The translations under genes were made by a program, and so were the position numbers. The notes below the pieces were generated by a model that saw only the letters and a program-made list of their open reading frames with translations, did not search any database and had not been told where the DNA came from. Of a stretch of 64,000 nucleotides of DNA, positions 17,029-26,487 are shown in pieces. Location of the stretch: assembly GCF_946482605.1 (NCBI RefSeq), contig NZ_CAMLSE010000025.1:54067-118066 (forward strand). Direction: 5' to 3'. The first letter of the stretch is position 1. The number at the start of each line of letters is the position of its first letter. The DNA comes from an uncultured Dyadobacter sp. (lineage in GTDB: Bacteria > Bacteroidota > Bacteroidia > Cytophagales > Spirosomataceae).

Positions 17029-17102
17029 GACTGGTCTCCTACTTCGCGCGTTTTACTAGCACTTTCTTTCACTTTCCGTTTCCCTGTTCCGAAAACGTGG
17101 TG

Positions 17103-17133
17103 CAAAGATGCAGGACTGGAATTTAAAAAGCAA
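17103..17133 (-). promoter_or_regulatory. Possible tRNA-Glu promoter
   Basis: On the minus strand TTG (17133-17131), a 20-base spacer and CATCTTTG (17110-17103) fit the Bacteroidota pattern TTG-N19/20-TAnnTTTG with one mismatch. It would start RNA about 65 bases before the tRNA. Confidence 0.45.
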
Positions 17134-17245
17134 CTACTGATTGAAAATAAAAATCAATTAATTTTTAGTTAACTCATTTTCAGATTCTTCAAATCGAAAC
17201 TTTTTTTATTCCCTTTCCCCATTACGGTTAATTCGGGTAACTTTT

Positions 17246-17253
17246 TAAATTTG
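17246..17253 (+). promoter_or_regulatory. Possible -7 element for the M14 peptidase gene
   Basis: TAAATTTG fits TAnnTTTG exactly and ends 31 bases before the ATG. The -33 element is not clear. Confidence 0.4.
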
Positions 17254-17284
17254 GGTTAAACCGAGCTTCACCTTTTCTTCATCC

Positions 17285-19774
17285 ATGACCAAGCTGTTCC
17301 GCTACCTCATTTTACTGCTATCCGCTTCATCGTCGTTCGCCCAAACTCAGACACCCGATCAGTTCCTGGGCTATCCGTTGGGAGCCCGGTTTGCTTACCA
17401 CCACCTGATCACCGGCTATTTCAAATCTGTACAGGCACAGCATCCCGACCGCATGAAACTGGTACAGTACGGCAGTACCAACGAAGGTCGACCACTGATG
17501 CTCGCCTTTGTTGCATCACCGGAGAACATGGCGCGACTGGAAACGATCCGCACAAATCATCTGAAAAGTATAGGATTGCTACCGGGAAAGGCGGATGCAA
17601 GCGTTCCGCCGATCGTATGGCTGAGCTATAATGTGCACGGCAATGAGGCTGTTTCATCCAACACCAGTATGAAGGTGATCTACGAACTGCTGAATAAGGA
17701 CAATGCATTGACCCAGGAGTTTCTGAAAAACATGGTGATCATCATGGACCCTTGCATCAACCCCGACGGCTACGAACGCTATACCCAATGGTACAACCGG
17801 GTCGCGAATGCAACACCGGACGTTACCCCTTTTGCACTCGAACACGACGAACCCTGGCCCGGTGGGCGCTTTAATCATTATTTATTCGATCTGAACCGCG
17901 ACTGGGCGTGGCAAACGCAAAAGGAGACCCAGGAACGGATTGCACTATACAACCAGTGGATGCCTCATTTCCATGCCGATTTCCATGAAATGGGGCCGAC
18001 GCGAAGTTACTATTTCCCACCGGCCGCTAAACCTTACAATAAGGATGTGACCGCCTGGCAGCGCCAGTTCAACGAACTTATTGGTGAATATTGTCGCAAA
18101 TATTTTGACAAAAATAACTGGGCCTATTTTACGAGAAATGACTATGACCTATTCTACCCCAGCTATGGCGATACCTGGCCAACAGCCAACGGCGCCATTG
18201 GGGTTACCTATGAGCAGGGCGGTGGCGGACGCGCCGGCATTGCCCTTGAACGCCCCAATGAGCATGATACGCTGACTCTCCAAAGCCGCATTGCCCATCA
18301 TTATGCTACAAGCCTGGCTACGTTGGAGGCTGTCATGTCCCAAAAGGAAAAAGTGGTTACCGAATTTATCAGGTTTCACCAGGATGCTGCGAATGCACCT
18401 TCCGGCGCTTTCAAAACTTATGTGATCAAGACCAGAGGCCATGAGGAGCGAATCCGATCATTTACGGGTTGGCTGAACAAGCAAGGTTTCAGCTATGGCA
18501 TCGCCGGAAAAGCTTTATCCGGCAAGGGAACCGAACTGACTACCAGCACCGAGCAGTCGTTGAAAATCGATCACGACGATCTTCTTATCAGTGCCTATCA
18601 ACCCAAGTCCAATCTGTTACGCATTCTTTTCGACCCGAAGCCGGCATTGGAAGATTCCGTAACCTATGATGTGACCAGTTGGGGTCTTGGCTATATTTTT
18701 GGATTGAAAGCATACGGATTGAAGGAAAAGCTGGTGCCGGCGCCATATCAGTCGTCCGAAATTTCCAATCCCTTGCCGACTTCGCCGCCCTACGCCTACC
18801 TGGCGTCCTGGTCGGAGGTTGGGGATGCTTCCTTTTTGGCGGACCTGCTAAAAAACGGTGTGCTGGTCAAGACCTCCAACACACCGTTTGAAATGGATAA
18901 AATCACTTATGCCGCCGGAACACTGATTATTACTAAAAAAGGGAATGAGCACCTTCAATTCGATCAGCTGATAACATCGGTCGCTAACCAGCATGAAGTG
19001 CGGCTCACGCCTGTCAAAACCGGCTTTGTGAGCTCCGGTCCGGATTTCGGAAACGACAACGTCGTAGCGATTAAAGCGCCAAAAGTGGTGGCGATAGCAG
19101 GAGAAGGCATTTCACCGACAGCATTCGGGGCTGTTTGGCATTATTTTGAGCAACAAATCAACTATCCCTTGACGATTGTTAATGCAGCGAAATTGACCAG
19201 TCTACCCTGGAACGAAATCGATGTACTGATTTTACCGGATGGAAAATACGGCGACGTTATCGCTGACAAACATCTCGAAGCCATCCAGAACTGGGTCAGA
19301 AATGGCGGGAAGCTGATTGCCATGGAAAAGGCGACGGATGCATTTCTGAATAAACCCGGTTTTGCATTAACCAAAAAATACTCCGAGAAGAAAAGAGATA
19401 GCGACGTGTTCAGAAAATATGGCGAGCAACAGCGCGAAGACGCCAGTGATTCATCACCCGGCAGCATGTTCCAGATCACCATGGACCCTACCCACCCGCT
19501 TGCATTCGGTTGCAGCAACGAATATTTCACAATCGTGCGCGACGCATACGAACGCGACTACCTGAAAGAAGGCTGGAATGTAGGCTACCTCACGGAAGAC
19601 AGCTATAAGGCAGGTTTTGTAGGCAAAAAAATATCGGGCAAACTCAAAAACACGCTGATCATGGGCGTACAGGACATTGGGCGTGGGCAGGTCATCTACC
19701 TCATGGACGACCCCGTCTTCAGGGCAATGCTGCACCGGGGCAAAGTGCTGTTCAGCAACGCGGTGTTTCGGTAA
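17285..19774 (+). CDS. Secreted M14-family zinc carboxypeptidase
   Basis: The 829-residue protein has a signal peptide (to residue 19, SFAQ). The M14 peptidase domain occupies about residues 30-350: zinc ligands in VHGNEAVSS (about 118-121) and HADFHEMG, substrate-binding region DPCINPDGYER, and the candidate catalytic Glu in VTYEQGG. A long C-terminal part (about 370-829) includes a stretch like a class I amidotransferase fold (VDVLILPDGKYGD, WVRNGGKLIAMEK), as in many large Bacteroidota M14 proteins. It is probably a periplasmic or outer-surface exopeptidase. ATG 17285 directly starts the signal peptide. Confidence 0.9.
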   Translation: MTKLFRYLILLLSASSSFAQTQTPDQFLGYPLGARFAYHHLITGYFKSVQAQHPDRMKLVQYGSTNEGRPLMLAFVASPENMARLETIRTNHLKSIGLLPGKADASVPPIVWLSYNVHGNEAVSSNTSMKVIYELLNKDNALTQEFLKNMVIIMDPCINPDGYERYTQWYNRVANATPDVTPFALEHDEPWPGGRFNHYLFDLNRDWAWQTQKETQERIALYNQWMPHFHADFHEMGPTRSYYFPPAAKPYNKDVTAWQRQFNELIGEYCRKYFDKNNWAYFTRNDYDLFYPSYGDTWPTANGAIGVTYEQGGGGRAGIALERPNEHDTLTLQSRIAHHYATSLATLEAVMSQKEKVVTEFIRFHQDAANAPSGAFKTYVIKTRGHEERIRSFTGWLNKQGFSYGIAGKALSGKGTELTTSTEQSLKIDHDDLLISAYQPKSNLLRILFDPKPALEDSVTYDVTSWGLGYIFGLKAYGLKEKLVPAPYQSSEISNPLPTSPPYAYLASWSEVGDASFLADLLKNGVLVKTSNTPFEMDKITYAAGTLIITKKGNEHLQFDQLITSVANQHEVRLTPVKTGFVSSGPDFGNDNVVAIKAPKVVAIAGEGISPTAFGAVWHYFEQQINYPLTIVNAAKLTSLPWNEIDVLILPDGKYGDVIADKHLEAIQNWVRNGGKLIAMEKATDAFLNKPGFALTKKYSEKKRDSDVFRKYGEQQREDASDSSPGSMFQITMDPTHPLAFGCSNEYFTIVRDAYERDYLKEGWNVGYLTEDSYKAGFVGKKISGKLKNTLIMGVQDIGRGQVIYLMDDPVFRAMLHRGKVLFSNAVFR

Positions 19775-19777
19775 TTT

Positions 19778-20000
19778 TGAATGATTGAATGACTGAATGA
19801 TTGAATGAGTCAATGAGTCAATGAGTGAATGAGTGAATAGGTAAATGATTAAATGAGGATCAAGTCACTAGGTAGCTATTCACAATTCAACTGATCGTAT
19901 TCGTTCGCCGTTTCATGGCAGCTTATTCAGTCATTCAATCATTCAGTCATTCAGTCATTCAGTCATTCACTCATTCACTCATTCACTCATTCACTCATTA
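19778..20000. repeat. Inverted pair of 8-bp tandem repeat tracts between convergent genes
   Basis: The left tract (19778-19858) is built of degenerate copies of an 8-base unit like tgaatgag/tgaatgat. The right tract (19924-20000) is built of its complement (cattcact, cattcagt). They are separated by about 65 bases of ordinary sequence, so the whole could form a long imperfect hairpin. It sits between the stops of the M14 peptidase and aroQ genes and may serve as a two-way terminator. The last bases reach the aroQ stop codon. Confidence 0.85.
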
Positions 20001-20411
20001 AAAATACCGCACCGCCAGTTCGTAACCTTTCAGTCCCAGCCCGCAGATCATGCCTTTGCAGCGGGCGGTGAGGTAGCTGTGATGGCGGAAGGGCTCGCGG
20101 GCGTGGATATTTGAAATGTGGACTTCAACGGCCGGGGTCGTCACTGCCGACAATGCATCGGCAAGCGCGATGGACGTGTGAGTGTACCCACCCGCATTGA
20201 TCACGATCCCATCGAACGAAAAGCCTACTTCATGGATTTTGTCTATCATCGCGCCTTCGTGATTGGACTGGAAGTAATGCAGTTCAATTTCCGGAAATAT
20301 GTTTTTCAGGGTTTCGAAATAATCCTCAAACGACTGGTTGCCGTATACGCCGGGTTCACGCTTACCTAAAAGATTTAGATTCGGGCCGTTCAGGATCAAT
20401 ATCTTTTTCAT
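19998..20411 (-). CDS. aroQ: Type II 3-dehydroquinate dehydratase
   Basis: This is the shikimate pathway enzyme that turns 3-dehydroquinate into 3-dehydroshikimate. The 137-residue length is normal for type II. Family motifs are complete: ILNGPNLNLLGKREPGVYG (with the active-site Tyr in VYG), FQSNHEGAMID, VINAGGYTHTSIAL, AVEVHISNIHAREPFR and the flexible loop Arg in GKREP. It acts in the cytosol as a dodecamer in known examples. It is divergent from xerD, 31 bases away. Confidence 0.96.
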   Translation of the reverse strand: MKKILILNGPNLNLLGKREPGVYGNQSFEDYFETLKNIFPEIELHYFQSNHEGAMIDKIHEVGFSFDGIVINAGGYTHTSIALADALSAVTTPAVEVHISNIHAREPFRHHSYLTARCKGMICGLGLKGYELAVRYF

Positions 20412-20442
20412 TGCTTTGTGGCTTTAAAATTCTTCCTTGTAT

Positions 20443-21339
20443 ATGTGGCAAAGCTACATCAAACATTTTAAAAATTATCTCCGCCTGGAACGCTCGCTTT
20501 CGGGCAACTCCGTGGAGGCTTATGTGCGCGATGTTGAGAAGCTGCAAGAGTTTCTGGAACTGAGCCAACCGGATGTTTCTCCTTCACGCGTCGCGGAGGA
20601 GCATTTAAGCGCATTTTTGAAATACATAGCAGAACTTGGGCTGGCCGCTCATTCCCAGGCGCGGATGCTTTCAGGCATCAAGGCTTTTTTCAAATATCTT
20701 TTGCTGGAAAACGAGATCACGGAGGATCCCACGGAGCTGCTCGAATCGCCACGCCTGCCCCGCAAGCTACCGGATGTGCTTTCCTATGAAGAAATTGAAT
20801 CGATGCTCTCGTCCATCGACCATTCAACGCCGGAAGGCACGCGGAATCGGGCGATTATAGAAGTATTATATAGCTCAGGCCTGCGTGTTTCGGAGCTCAC
20901 CGGATTGCAGCTGACCAATTGCCATTTTGACATTGGCTTTCTCCGAATTATTGGAAAAGGGGACAAAATGCGCCTGGTACCGATCGGGAAAGAGGCGATC
21001 AAATACACCCAGATCTATCTTGACCACGTGAGAGGTGAAATTGCCCCGCAAAAAGGCAGTGAGGATATTGTGTTTTTAAACCGGCGTGGCGGCCAGCTTT
21101 CGAGGGTTATGATCTTTCTGATGATCAAGGATATTGCCGAAATGGCCGGCATTCACAAAAATGTCAGCCCGCATACGTTCCGGCATTCATTCGCGACACA
21201 CCTCATCGAAGGCGGTGCCAGCCTGCGGGCTGTGCAGGAAATGCTCGGGCATGAGTCCATTACAACAACGGAAATTTACACTCACCTCGACCGTGATTAC
21301 CTAAGGCAGGTCATTACCGAATTCCATCCCCGAAGCTAA
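20443..21339 (+). CDS. xerD: Tyrosine recombinase XerD-like
   Basis: The length (298 residues) and architecture match chromosome-dimer-resolving recombinases: an N-terminal SAM-like DNA-binding domain (FKNYLRLERSLSGNSVEAYVRD) and a catalytic domain with Arg in SSGLRVSEL, Lys in IGKGDKMRLVPIG, HTFRHSFATHLIEGG, LGHESITTTEIYTHLD with the nucleophile Tyr. ATG 20443 is preferred over a TTG at 20437. The gene stands with aroQ in housekeeping surroundings, and no mobile-element border is seen. This favours Xer over an integrase. Confidence 0.92.
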   Translation: MWQSYIKHFKNYLRLERSLSGNSVEAYVRDVEKLQEFLELSQPDVSPSRVAEEHLSAFLKYIAELGLAAHSQARMLSGIKAFFKYLLLENEITEDPTELLESPRLPRKLPDVLSYEEIESMLSSIDHSTPEGTRNRAIIEVLYSSGLRVSELTGLQLTNCHFDIGFLRIIGKGDKMRLVPIGKEAIKYTQIYLDHVRGEIAPQKGSEDIVFLNRRGGQLSRVMIFLMIKDIAEMAGIHKNVSPHTFRHSFATHLIEGGASLRAVQEMLGHESITTTEIYTHLDRDYLRQVITEFHPRS

Positions 21340-21358
21340 GCCCCCACACAGTGGAAAC

Positions 21359-21565
21359 TTATTCCACTTCTTTGAGGAGTGAATCCAGCTTGAGTGAATC
21401 GGAATCGGGAGTTGCGCCCGGCAACGCGCGCTTCAATTGTTTCGGTTTGTTCCAAGGAGCCGTGGTACGGCTGGACATGTCGTATGAAATGTAGGCAAAC
21501 AGCGCTACAAACGCGATCAATACGACAATAAATATCTTCCTGTTTCGGTTCGGTTGGTCACTCAT
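21359..21565 (-). CDS. Small membrane protein of unknown function
   Basis: The 68-residue product has one transmembrane helix (about residues 11-28, IFIVVLIAFVALFAYISY) with a basic N-terminal flank, followed by a polar tail. Its start overlaps the end of the SixA-like gene by 8 bases, so the two are translationally coupled. No family is recognised. Confidence 0.7.
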   Translation of the reverse strand: MSDQPNRNRKIFIVVLIAFVALFAYISYDMSSRTTAPWNKPKQLKRALPGATPDSDSLKLDSLLKEVE

Positions 21566-22067
21566 CTTCTTCTCTTACCTGCTTGGGGGTTTTGTAAAGC
21601 ACAAGATTTCCGGTTTTGGCGGATACCTCCTCCCATTTCTGATCCTTAAATTCAATAAAAGCGGCACTACCTTTCTTCATCGAGCCAATGCTGGCGCCCG
21701 ACAGGTACTCCGCAAAGTAAGTAATATCCGGATTGTGCCCGAAAAGCAGCAGTGTCTCACAGCTTTCCGGCGCGGTTGTGACGGCCCGAAGATATGCTCT
21801 CGGCCCTCCGTCATAAATATCCGCCTGTGTTTGAATGGAGTCCACCGACAACTTGTATTGTCCGGCTATGATCTCTGCGGTCTTCAATGCGCGTGACGCC
21901 GGACTTGACACAAAAACATCGGGTTTTACTTGCTCCTGAACCAGCCATTTCCCCATCACCAGCGCCTCCGACAAACCTTTGCTGTTGAGATTCCTGTCAA
22001 AATCCTTGATTCTGAAACTCTGGTCCTCGGCGGTTGCATGCCGGACTAAAATGAGGGTCTTTTTCAT
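21558..22067 (-). CDS. SixA-like histidine phosphatase
   Basis: This is a histidine-phosphatase-superfamily protein of 169 residues with the catalytic RHA motif (LILVRHATAED), DRNLNSKGLSEA, the second Arg in VSSPASRALKTAEI and the second His in LLFGHNPDITYFA. SixA of E. coli dephosphorylates phosphohistidine in phosphotransfer proteins; the target here is unknown. A small membrane protein gene overlaps its 3' end. Confidence 0.9.
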   Translation of the reverse strand: MKKTLILVRHATAEDQSFRIKDFDRNLNSKGLSEALVMGKWLVQEQVKPDVFVSSPASRALKTAEIIAGQYKLSVDSIQTQADIYDGGPRAYLRAVTTAPESCETLLLFGHNPDITYFAEYLSGASIGSMKKGSAAFIEFKDQKWEEVSAKTGNLVLYKTPKQVREEDE

Positions 22068-22213
22068 GTCCTGGTTTTTTCCTCAAAAGTAAATAATCTG
22101 ATCCTGTAAAACTGTCGGGTGATGTTGAAAAATTGGAATGGATATTCGGCCACTTAATGTCCTGAAACTACCTTTTGACATTAATTCTTCCACAAAGCGC
22201 GACAATTAATACG

Positions 22214-22221
22214 TAATTTTG
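22214..22221 (+). promoter_or_regulatory. Possible -7 element for sppA
   Basis: TAATTTTG fits TAnnTTTG and lies 47 bases before the sppA ATG. No -33 element is seen at the expected distance. Confidence 0.35.
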
Positions 22222-22268
22222 TTCCTTGGTCAACTTATGAGCAAGAAATCCATTAGCAAATACATTAT

Positions 22269-24035
22269 ATGTTACAATTCCTCAAATATGTCCTGGCGAC
22301 GTTCGTAGGCATTATCCTCTTTTTATTTCTATCCGTTTTCATCCTGGCTGGCATTGGTTCCCTGTTTTCTTCGGAGGAAAAAGTTACCCTGGACGACAAA
22401 TCGATCCTGCGGCTTGACCTCAATCAGCCGATCCAGGAAGTGGGCGTTGAAAACCCGTTTGCGGATATCGGAGGCCCATTCAGTGGTGGTGAGAATGTCG
22501 TAGGTCTCAAAGACATCCTGGATGCATTGAAAAATGCGCAGGTTGACGACAAGATCAAGGGAATTTACCTCAAAACAGAAGGACCGGGAGCAGGCTGGGC
22601 TACACTTGAAGAAATTCGTAACCAGCTCCTGGAATTTAAAAAATCCAAGAAATTCATCGTCACGTATGGCGAAAGCTACTCGGAGAAAGGTTATTACATT
22701 GCTTCGGTTGCCGATAAAATTTACCTGAACCCGGCTGGCGGAATCGAATGGAACGGTTTGTCCGCCGAATACAGCTTTTTCAAGGGGACATTCGATAAGC
22801 TGGAAGTCAAACCACTTGTATTTCGCGTGGGAGAATTCAAGAGCGCAATCGAGATGTTTTCCCGGCAGGACATGAGCGAGGCAAGCAAAAAACAGTCCAT
22901 TGAACTCATTGGAGCCATCAATGACAATTTTCTGAAAAATATTTCGGCTTCCCGCAAGATACCTGTAAGTGAACTCAAAAACCTGGCTGACTCACTGGCG
23001 GTAGAAAACCCCAAGTCTGCTTTGAAATACAAATTCGTGACCCATCTCGGTTATCAGGATGAATTGGAAACGGCATTGAAAAAGGAGCTCAAAGTGGACG
23101 AAAAGAAAACGATCTCCTATATCGGTGTCAACCGTTACTTACAAGGAGAAAGCTCCATCGAGAAGGGCGATTTCAATAACCGCGTCGGAGTATTGGTGGC
23201 AGAAGGAGAAATTACGAGCGGAGAAGGCGGCGATGGGAACATCGGCTCTGAGAAATTTGTAAAAGAACTGAAAGAAATCCGCGAAAACGACAAGGTCAAA
23301 GCGGTTGTGATCCGCATCAACTCTCCCGGTGGCAGTGCCCTGGCGTCCGATGTGATGTGGCGTGAAATCCAGATTACGGCCAAAAAGAAACCGGTGATCG
23401 CGTCCATGTCCGATGTGGCGGCATCCGGCGGCTACTACATGGCGATGGGCTGTGATACCATCGTGGCACAACCTAATACCATTACCGGATCAATAGGCAT
23501 TTTCGGCCTGATTTTCAATGTAACCGACTTCATGAACAACAAGCTCGGCATCACTTTCGATGGCGTTGGAACCAGCCCTCACGCCGACTGGCCTACCGCG
23601 ACCCGCGAAATGACCGACTTCGAAAAAGGTATGATCCAGAAGAGTGTCAACGAAGGTTACGAAACTTTCACCAAAAAAGCAGCCGAAGGTCGCAAAATGC
23701 CCGTTGAGAAATTGAAAAGCCTCGCGCAAGGGCGTGTGTGGTCAGGCGTGGAAGCTAAACAGAATGGGCTTGTGGATGTGCTGGGCGGTGTGGACGATGC
23801 AATTAAAATAGCCGCAAAAGCTGCCAAGCTGAAAGAAGGCGATTACCGCGTCCGGTATTACCCCGAGAAAAAGAAACCAATCGACGAAATGATCGCAAAA
23901 CTGCTCGGCGACAACGAGGAAAAAATGACGAACAAAACGCTCGGTGAGATGGCCCCTTACGTAAAAATGTATAAGAAACTCATGAATATGGGCGGTATGC
24001 AAACCCGGATGCCTTTCGAATTGGTCATTCGCTAA
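22269..24035 (+). CDS. sppA: Signal peptide peptidase SppA, 67K type
   Basis: The 588-residue protein has the long, internally duplicated form of SppA. An N-terminal transmembrane helix (residues 5-30) anchors it. The catalytic Lys lies in VGEFKSAIEMFSR in the first half and the nucleophile Ser in SDVAASGGYYMAMG in the second half, followed by NTITGSIGIFG. It degrades signal peptides left in the membrane after export. A hairpin terminator follows directly, so the gene is probably transcribed alone. Confidence 0.95.
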   Translation: MLQFLKYVLATFVGIILFLFLSVFILAGIGSLFSSEEKVTLDDKSILRLDLNQPIQEVGVENPFADIGGPFSGGENVVGLKDILDALKNAQVDDKIKGIYLKTEGPGAGWATLEEIRNQLLEFKKSKKFIVTYGESYSEKGYYIASVADKIYLNPAGGIEWNGLSAEYSFFKGTFDKLEVKPLVFRVGEFKSAIEMFSRQDMSEASKKQSIELIGAINDNFLKNISASRKIPVSELKNLADSLAVENPKSALKYKFVTHLGYQDELETALKKELKVDEKKTISYIGVNRYLQGESSIEKGDFNNRVGVLVAEGEITSGEGGDGNIGSEKFVKELKEIRENDKVKAVVIRINSPGGSALASDVMWREIQITAKKKPVIASMSDVAASGGYYMAMGCDTIVAQPNTITGSIGIFGLIFNVTDFMNNKLGITFDGVGTSPHADWPTATREMTDFEKGMIQKSVNEGYETFTKKAAEGRKMPVEKLKSLAQGRVWSGVEAKQNGLVDVLGGVDDAIKIAAKAAKLKEGDYRVRYYPEKKKPIDEMIAKLLGDNEEKMTNKTLGEMAPYVKMYKKLMNMGGMQTRMPFELVIR

Positions 24036-24057
24036 TTACATTACAATAAACTCGAAG

Positions 24058-24088
24058 GGTCTGCATTTCAAGATGCAGACCTTTTTTT
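24058..24088 (+). terminator. sppA terminator
   Basis: A 9-bp perfect stem (ggtctgcat / atgcagacc) with a 6-base loop is followed by seven T. The T run overlaps the stop codon of the convergent yihY-type gene. Confidence 0.88.
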
Positions 24089-25010
24089 ACTCAGTTATTT
24101 CCATCCCGGTTTTCTTATCCAGCTCTTGCCGTACGATAAGAACCGCATGCTTGTTTGGCGCGATTGCTATGCCGTCGAGACGGGCATATACCTTCGTAAA
24201 CTCCGCTCCGAAATAAAGAATGATGGAAGAGTAGTAAATCCATGTCAGTAAGATCACAATCGACGCCGAAGTCCCATATGCAGCACCCAGATCCGACTTC
24301 CCGAGATAAAAGCTGATGATGAATTTTCCGACCAGGAACAGCACTGCCGTGAATGCAGCGCCCACAATGCACTCCTTCCATCTGAGGTCTCCATCGGGAA
24401 GCACCTTGAAAATAACGGTGAACAATGCTGTGATGATGGTTAGGACGAGCGCCAGATTTACGATATAAAATACAACCACGGAAGCTTCCGAGAACAAAGC
24501 CTCCAACCGGCTGCTCAGCAAATCGACCAATGCACTGGCTCCCAGCGACACCACGAGCAGAAAGCCCAGGGTCAGGATCAACGAAAAGGATATCAACCTG
24601 TTTTTCAGATATTGCAGCCAGCCTTTCTTAGGCTTAGCCTTGATCGCCCATATAAAATTGATGGAGTCCTGCATCTCCGCAAACACCCCGGTCGCCCCGA
24701 TCAACAGCGTACCTACTCCAATGGCGGCGGCAATTCCCGATTTATTTGACAGCTCAGCGTTTTTAAGTATTTCCTGCAATTGTGCGGCTGCCGTGCTTCC
24801 CACCAGTCCGCTGATTTGTCCAAACAATTCCCCTTGAATGGCATCCTTCCCGAAAAAGATGCTGAAAACGGAAATAATCACGAGCAACATCGGGGCAAGT
24901 GAAAATATGGTATAATAGGAAAGTGCGGCGCTTAGTTTCATCCCATTATCGTTCAGGAATTCATCCAGGCTTTCTTTTAGAAGAGAAAAAAAGAATTTGA
25001 TATGTTTCAT
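24087..25010 (-). CDS. YihY/BrkB-family inner-membrane protein
   Basis: The 307-residue polytopic protein has about six transmembrane segments. Family landmarks include NGMKLSAALSYYTIFSLAPML near residue 25, FAEMQDSINFIWAI near 110 and YGTSASIVILLTWIYYSSIILYFGAEF near 255. The family was once mislabelled ribonuclease BN; its transport role is unproven. It is convergent with sppA and shares the terminator region. Confidence 0.93.
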   Translation of the reverse strand: MKHIKFFFSLLKESLDEFLNDNGMKLSAALSYYTIFSLAPMLLVIISVFSIFFGKDAIQGELFGQISGLVGSTAAAQLQEILKNAELSNKSGIAAAIGVGTLLIGATGVFAEMQDSINFIWAIKAKPKKGWLQYLKNRLISFSLILTLGFLLVVSLGASALVDLLSSRLEALFSEASVVVFYIVNLALVLTIITALFTVIFKVLPDGDLRWKECIVGAAFTAVLFLVGKFIISFYLGKSDLGAAYGTSASIVILLTWIYYSSIILYFGAEFTKVYARLDGIAIAPNKHAVLIVRQELDKKTGMEITE

Positions 25011-25092
25011 GGATAAGCTGATTCAGATTTGTGTGTTGTTGAAAAATAGTTAGAAATAGTTATGCCAAAAAAAACAGGATTGCCTCAAAACA

Positions 25093-25121
25093 GCAAAAGA
25101 GCAACGATCGTGCTCTTTTGC
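25093..25121. terminator. Hairpin downstream of the nucleoside transporter gene
   Basis: A perfect 11-bp inverted repeat (gcaaaagagca / tgctcttttgc) has a 7-base loop. It lies after the transporter stop on the minus strand and before the yihY-type start. There is no long T run, so it may be a weak terminator. Confidence 0.6.
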
Positions 25122-25154
25122 CAATATTAACCAATACTATTTTAAAATAGCCGT

Positions 25155-26393
25155 CTACAACAACAGTCCGGCAAGCGTTGCAGACATATAAGAAGCCAGC
25201 GTCCCGGATATCAGCGCTTTAAACCCCAAACGTGCAAGATCTGCTCGCCTCGACGGAGCGAGTTCCCCGATGCCTCCTACCTGTATCGCAATGGAACTGA
25301 AATTTGCAAAACCGCAAAGGGCGAAACTGGTAATCACAACGGTTTTGTGGTCGAGGGTATCCCTCAACTTCACCAAATCGAGATAGGCTACAAATTCATT
25401 GATGACCATTTTGGTGCCCATCAGGGAGCCGGCGGCTTCGATATCTTTCCCGGGCACGCCCATTGCCCATGCAAAAATGGAAAACACTTTCCCGAGAAGA
25501 AAGTTAAAACTCAACTGAGGAAATGAGAAAAGCCCTCCTATGTATCCCAACAGGTAATCCAGTAATGCGACAAGCGCAATAAAACCGATCAGCATGGCAA
25601 TCACATTGAAGCCTACTTTCAGCCCCTCCCCGGCGCCAGCTGCGATCGCATCCAGCAAATTGGCGTGCGTTTTCTGGATTTCCAGTTTCACCATTCCTTT
25701 CGTATCCGATTTATCGGTTTCGGGAAATACGATTTTGGAAATAACCAACGCCCCCGGCGCTGCCATGAGACTTGCTGCGATCAGGTAAGGTGCAGGAACC
25801 CCCAATGAGATGTAAACCGCCATAACACCGCCGGCAATGCACGCAAAACTGCCCGTCATGGAAGCCATCAATTCCGAATTGGTCATGTTTTTGAGGTAAG
25901 GTTTGATCATGATCTGAGCTTCAACCTGACCCACAAAGGTACTGGCTACATTGGAGAGCGCCTCTGCACCGCTGACGCCCATCAGCCAATATACGCCACG
26001 GGCAATGACAGACACGACCCGCTGCATAATGCCCAGGTGATAGAGCATATTGACGAGAACGGCAACGAATATGATGGTCGGGATTACCTTAAAAAAGAAG
26101 ACAAAATCATTACCAGGACCGAATGCGCGCTGCATTAAATCGGGCCTTACGAGTGTACCGAAAACGAAATCGGCGCCTTTATCGGAAAACGAAAGAAGCT
26201 TTTGTACTTTCTCTCCAAGCCATTGAAAAACAGCCTGGCCAATATCTGTGCGGAGAATGAAGACTGCGAGCCCGAATTGAAGGCTCAAACCAACGACAAC
26301 CGTGCGGTAATTGATAGCTTTTCTGTTGTTCGACATTGCGAACGCAATGCCCAGGATCAATACAATACCAAGTAATCCTGTAAATCTCTCCAT
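25155..26393 (-). CDS. Concentrative nucleoside transporter (CNT/NupC family)
   Basis: The 412-residue membrane protein takes up nucleosides with H+ or Na+ in known relatives. CNT signatures are VGQVEAQIMIKPYL (about residue 157), MAVYISLGVPAPYLIAAS, LMGTKMVINEFVAYLDL and CGFANFSSIAIQVGGIGELAP near the C-terminus. Start ATG 26393 gives the usual short N-terminus; the frame is open to 26429 without membrane-like sequence. The gene is single, with its own hairpin downstream. Confidence 0.94.
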   Translation of the reverse strand: MERFTGLLGIVLILGIAFAMSNNRKAINYRTVVVGLSLQFGLAVFILRTDIGQAVFQWLGEKVQKLLSFSDKGADFVFGTLVRPDLMQRAFGPGNDFVFFFKVIPTIIFVAVLVNMLYHLGIMQRVVSVIARGVYWLMGVSGAEALSNVASTFVGQVEAQIMIKPYLKNMTNSELMASMTGSFACIAGGVMAVYISLGVPAPYLIAASLMAAPGALVISKIVFPETDKSDTKGMVKLEIQKTHANLLDAIAAGAGEGLKVGFNVIAMLIGFIALVALLDYLLGYIGGLFSFPQLSFNFLLGKVFSIFAWAMGVPGKDIEAAGSLMGTKMVINEFVAYLDLVKLRDTLDHKTVVITSFALCGFANFSSIAIQVGGIGELAPSRRADLARLGFKALISGTLASYMSATLAGLLL

Positions 26394-26487
26394 GCGTAGT
26401 TTGTTGTCATTTTTTAACCAAAGGTGCAAAATAACAACAAATTAGTTGCAAGCCGCAACTAGCTCAGAATATCAGGAAGAGAGGCAA

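Noticed and set aside
19778..20000. CRISPR-like appearance of the repeat tracts
   Set aside because: The units are only 8 bases with no unique spacers, and no cas genes are present.
20443..21339. Integrase of a mobile element
   Set aside because: The length and motifs fit XerD, and no attachment sites, tRNA junction or cargo genes are seen beside it.
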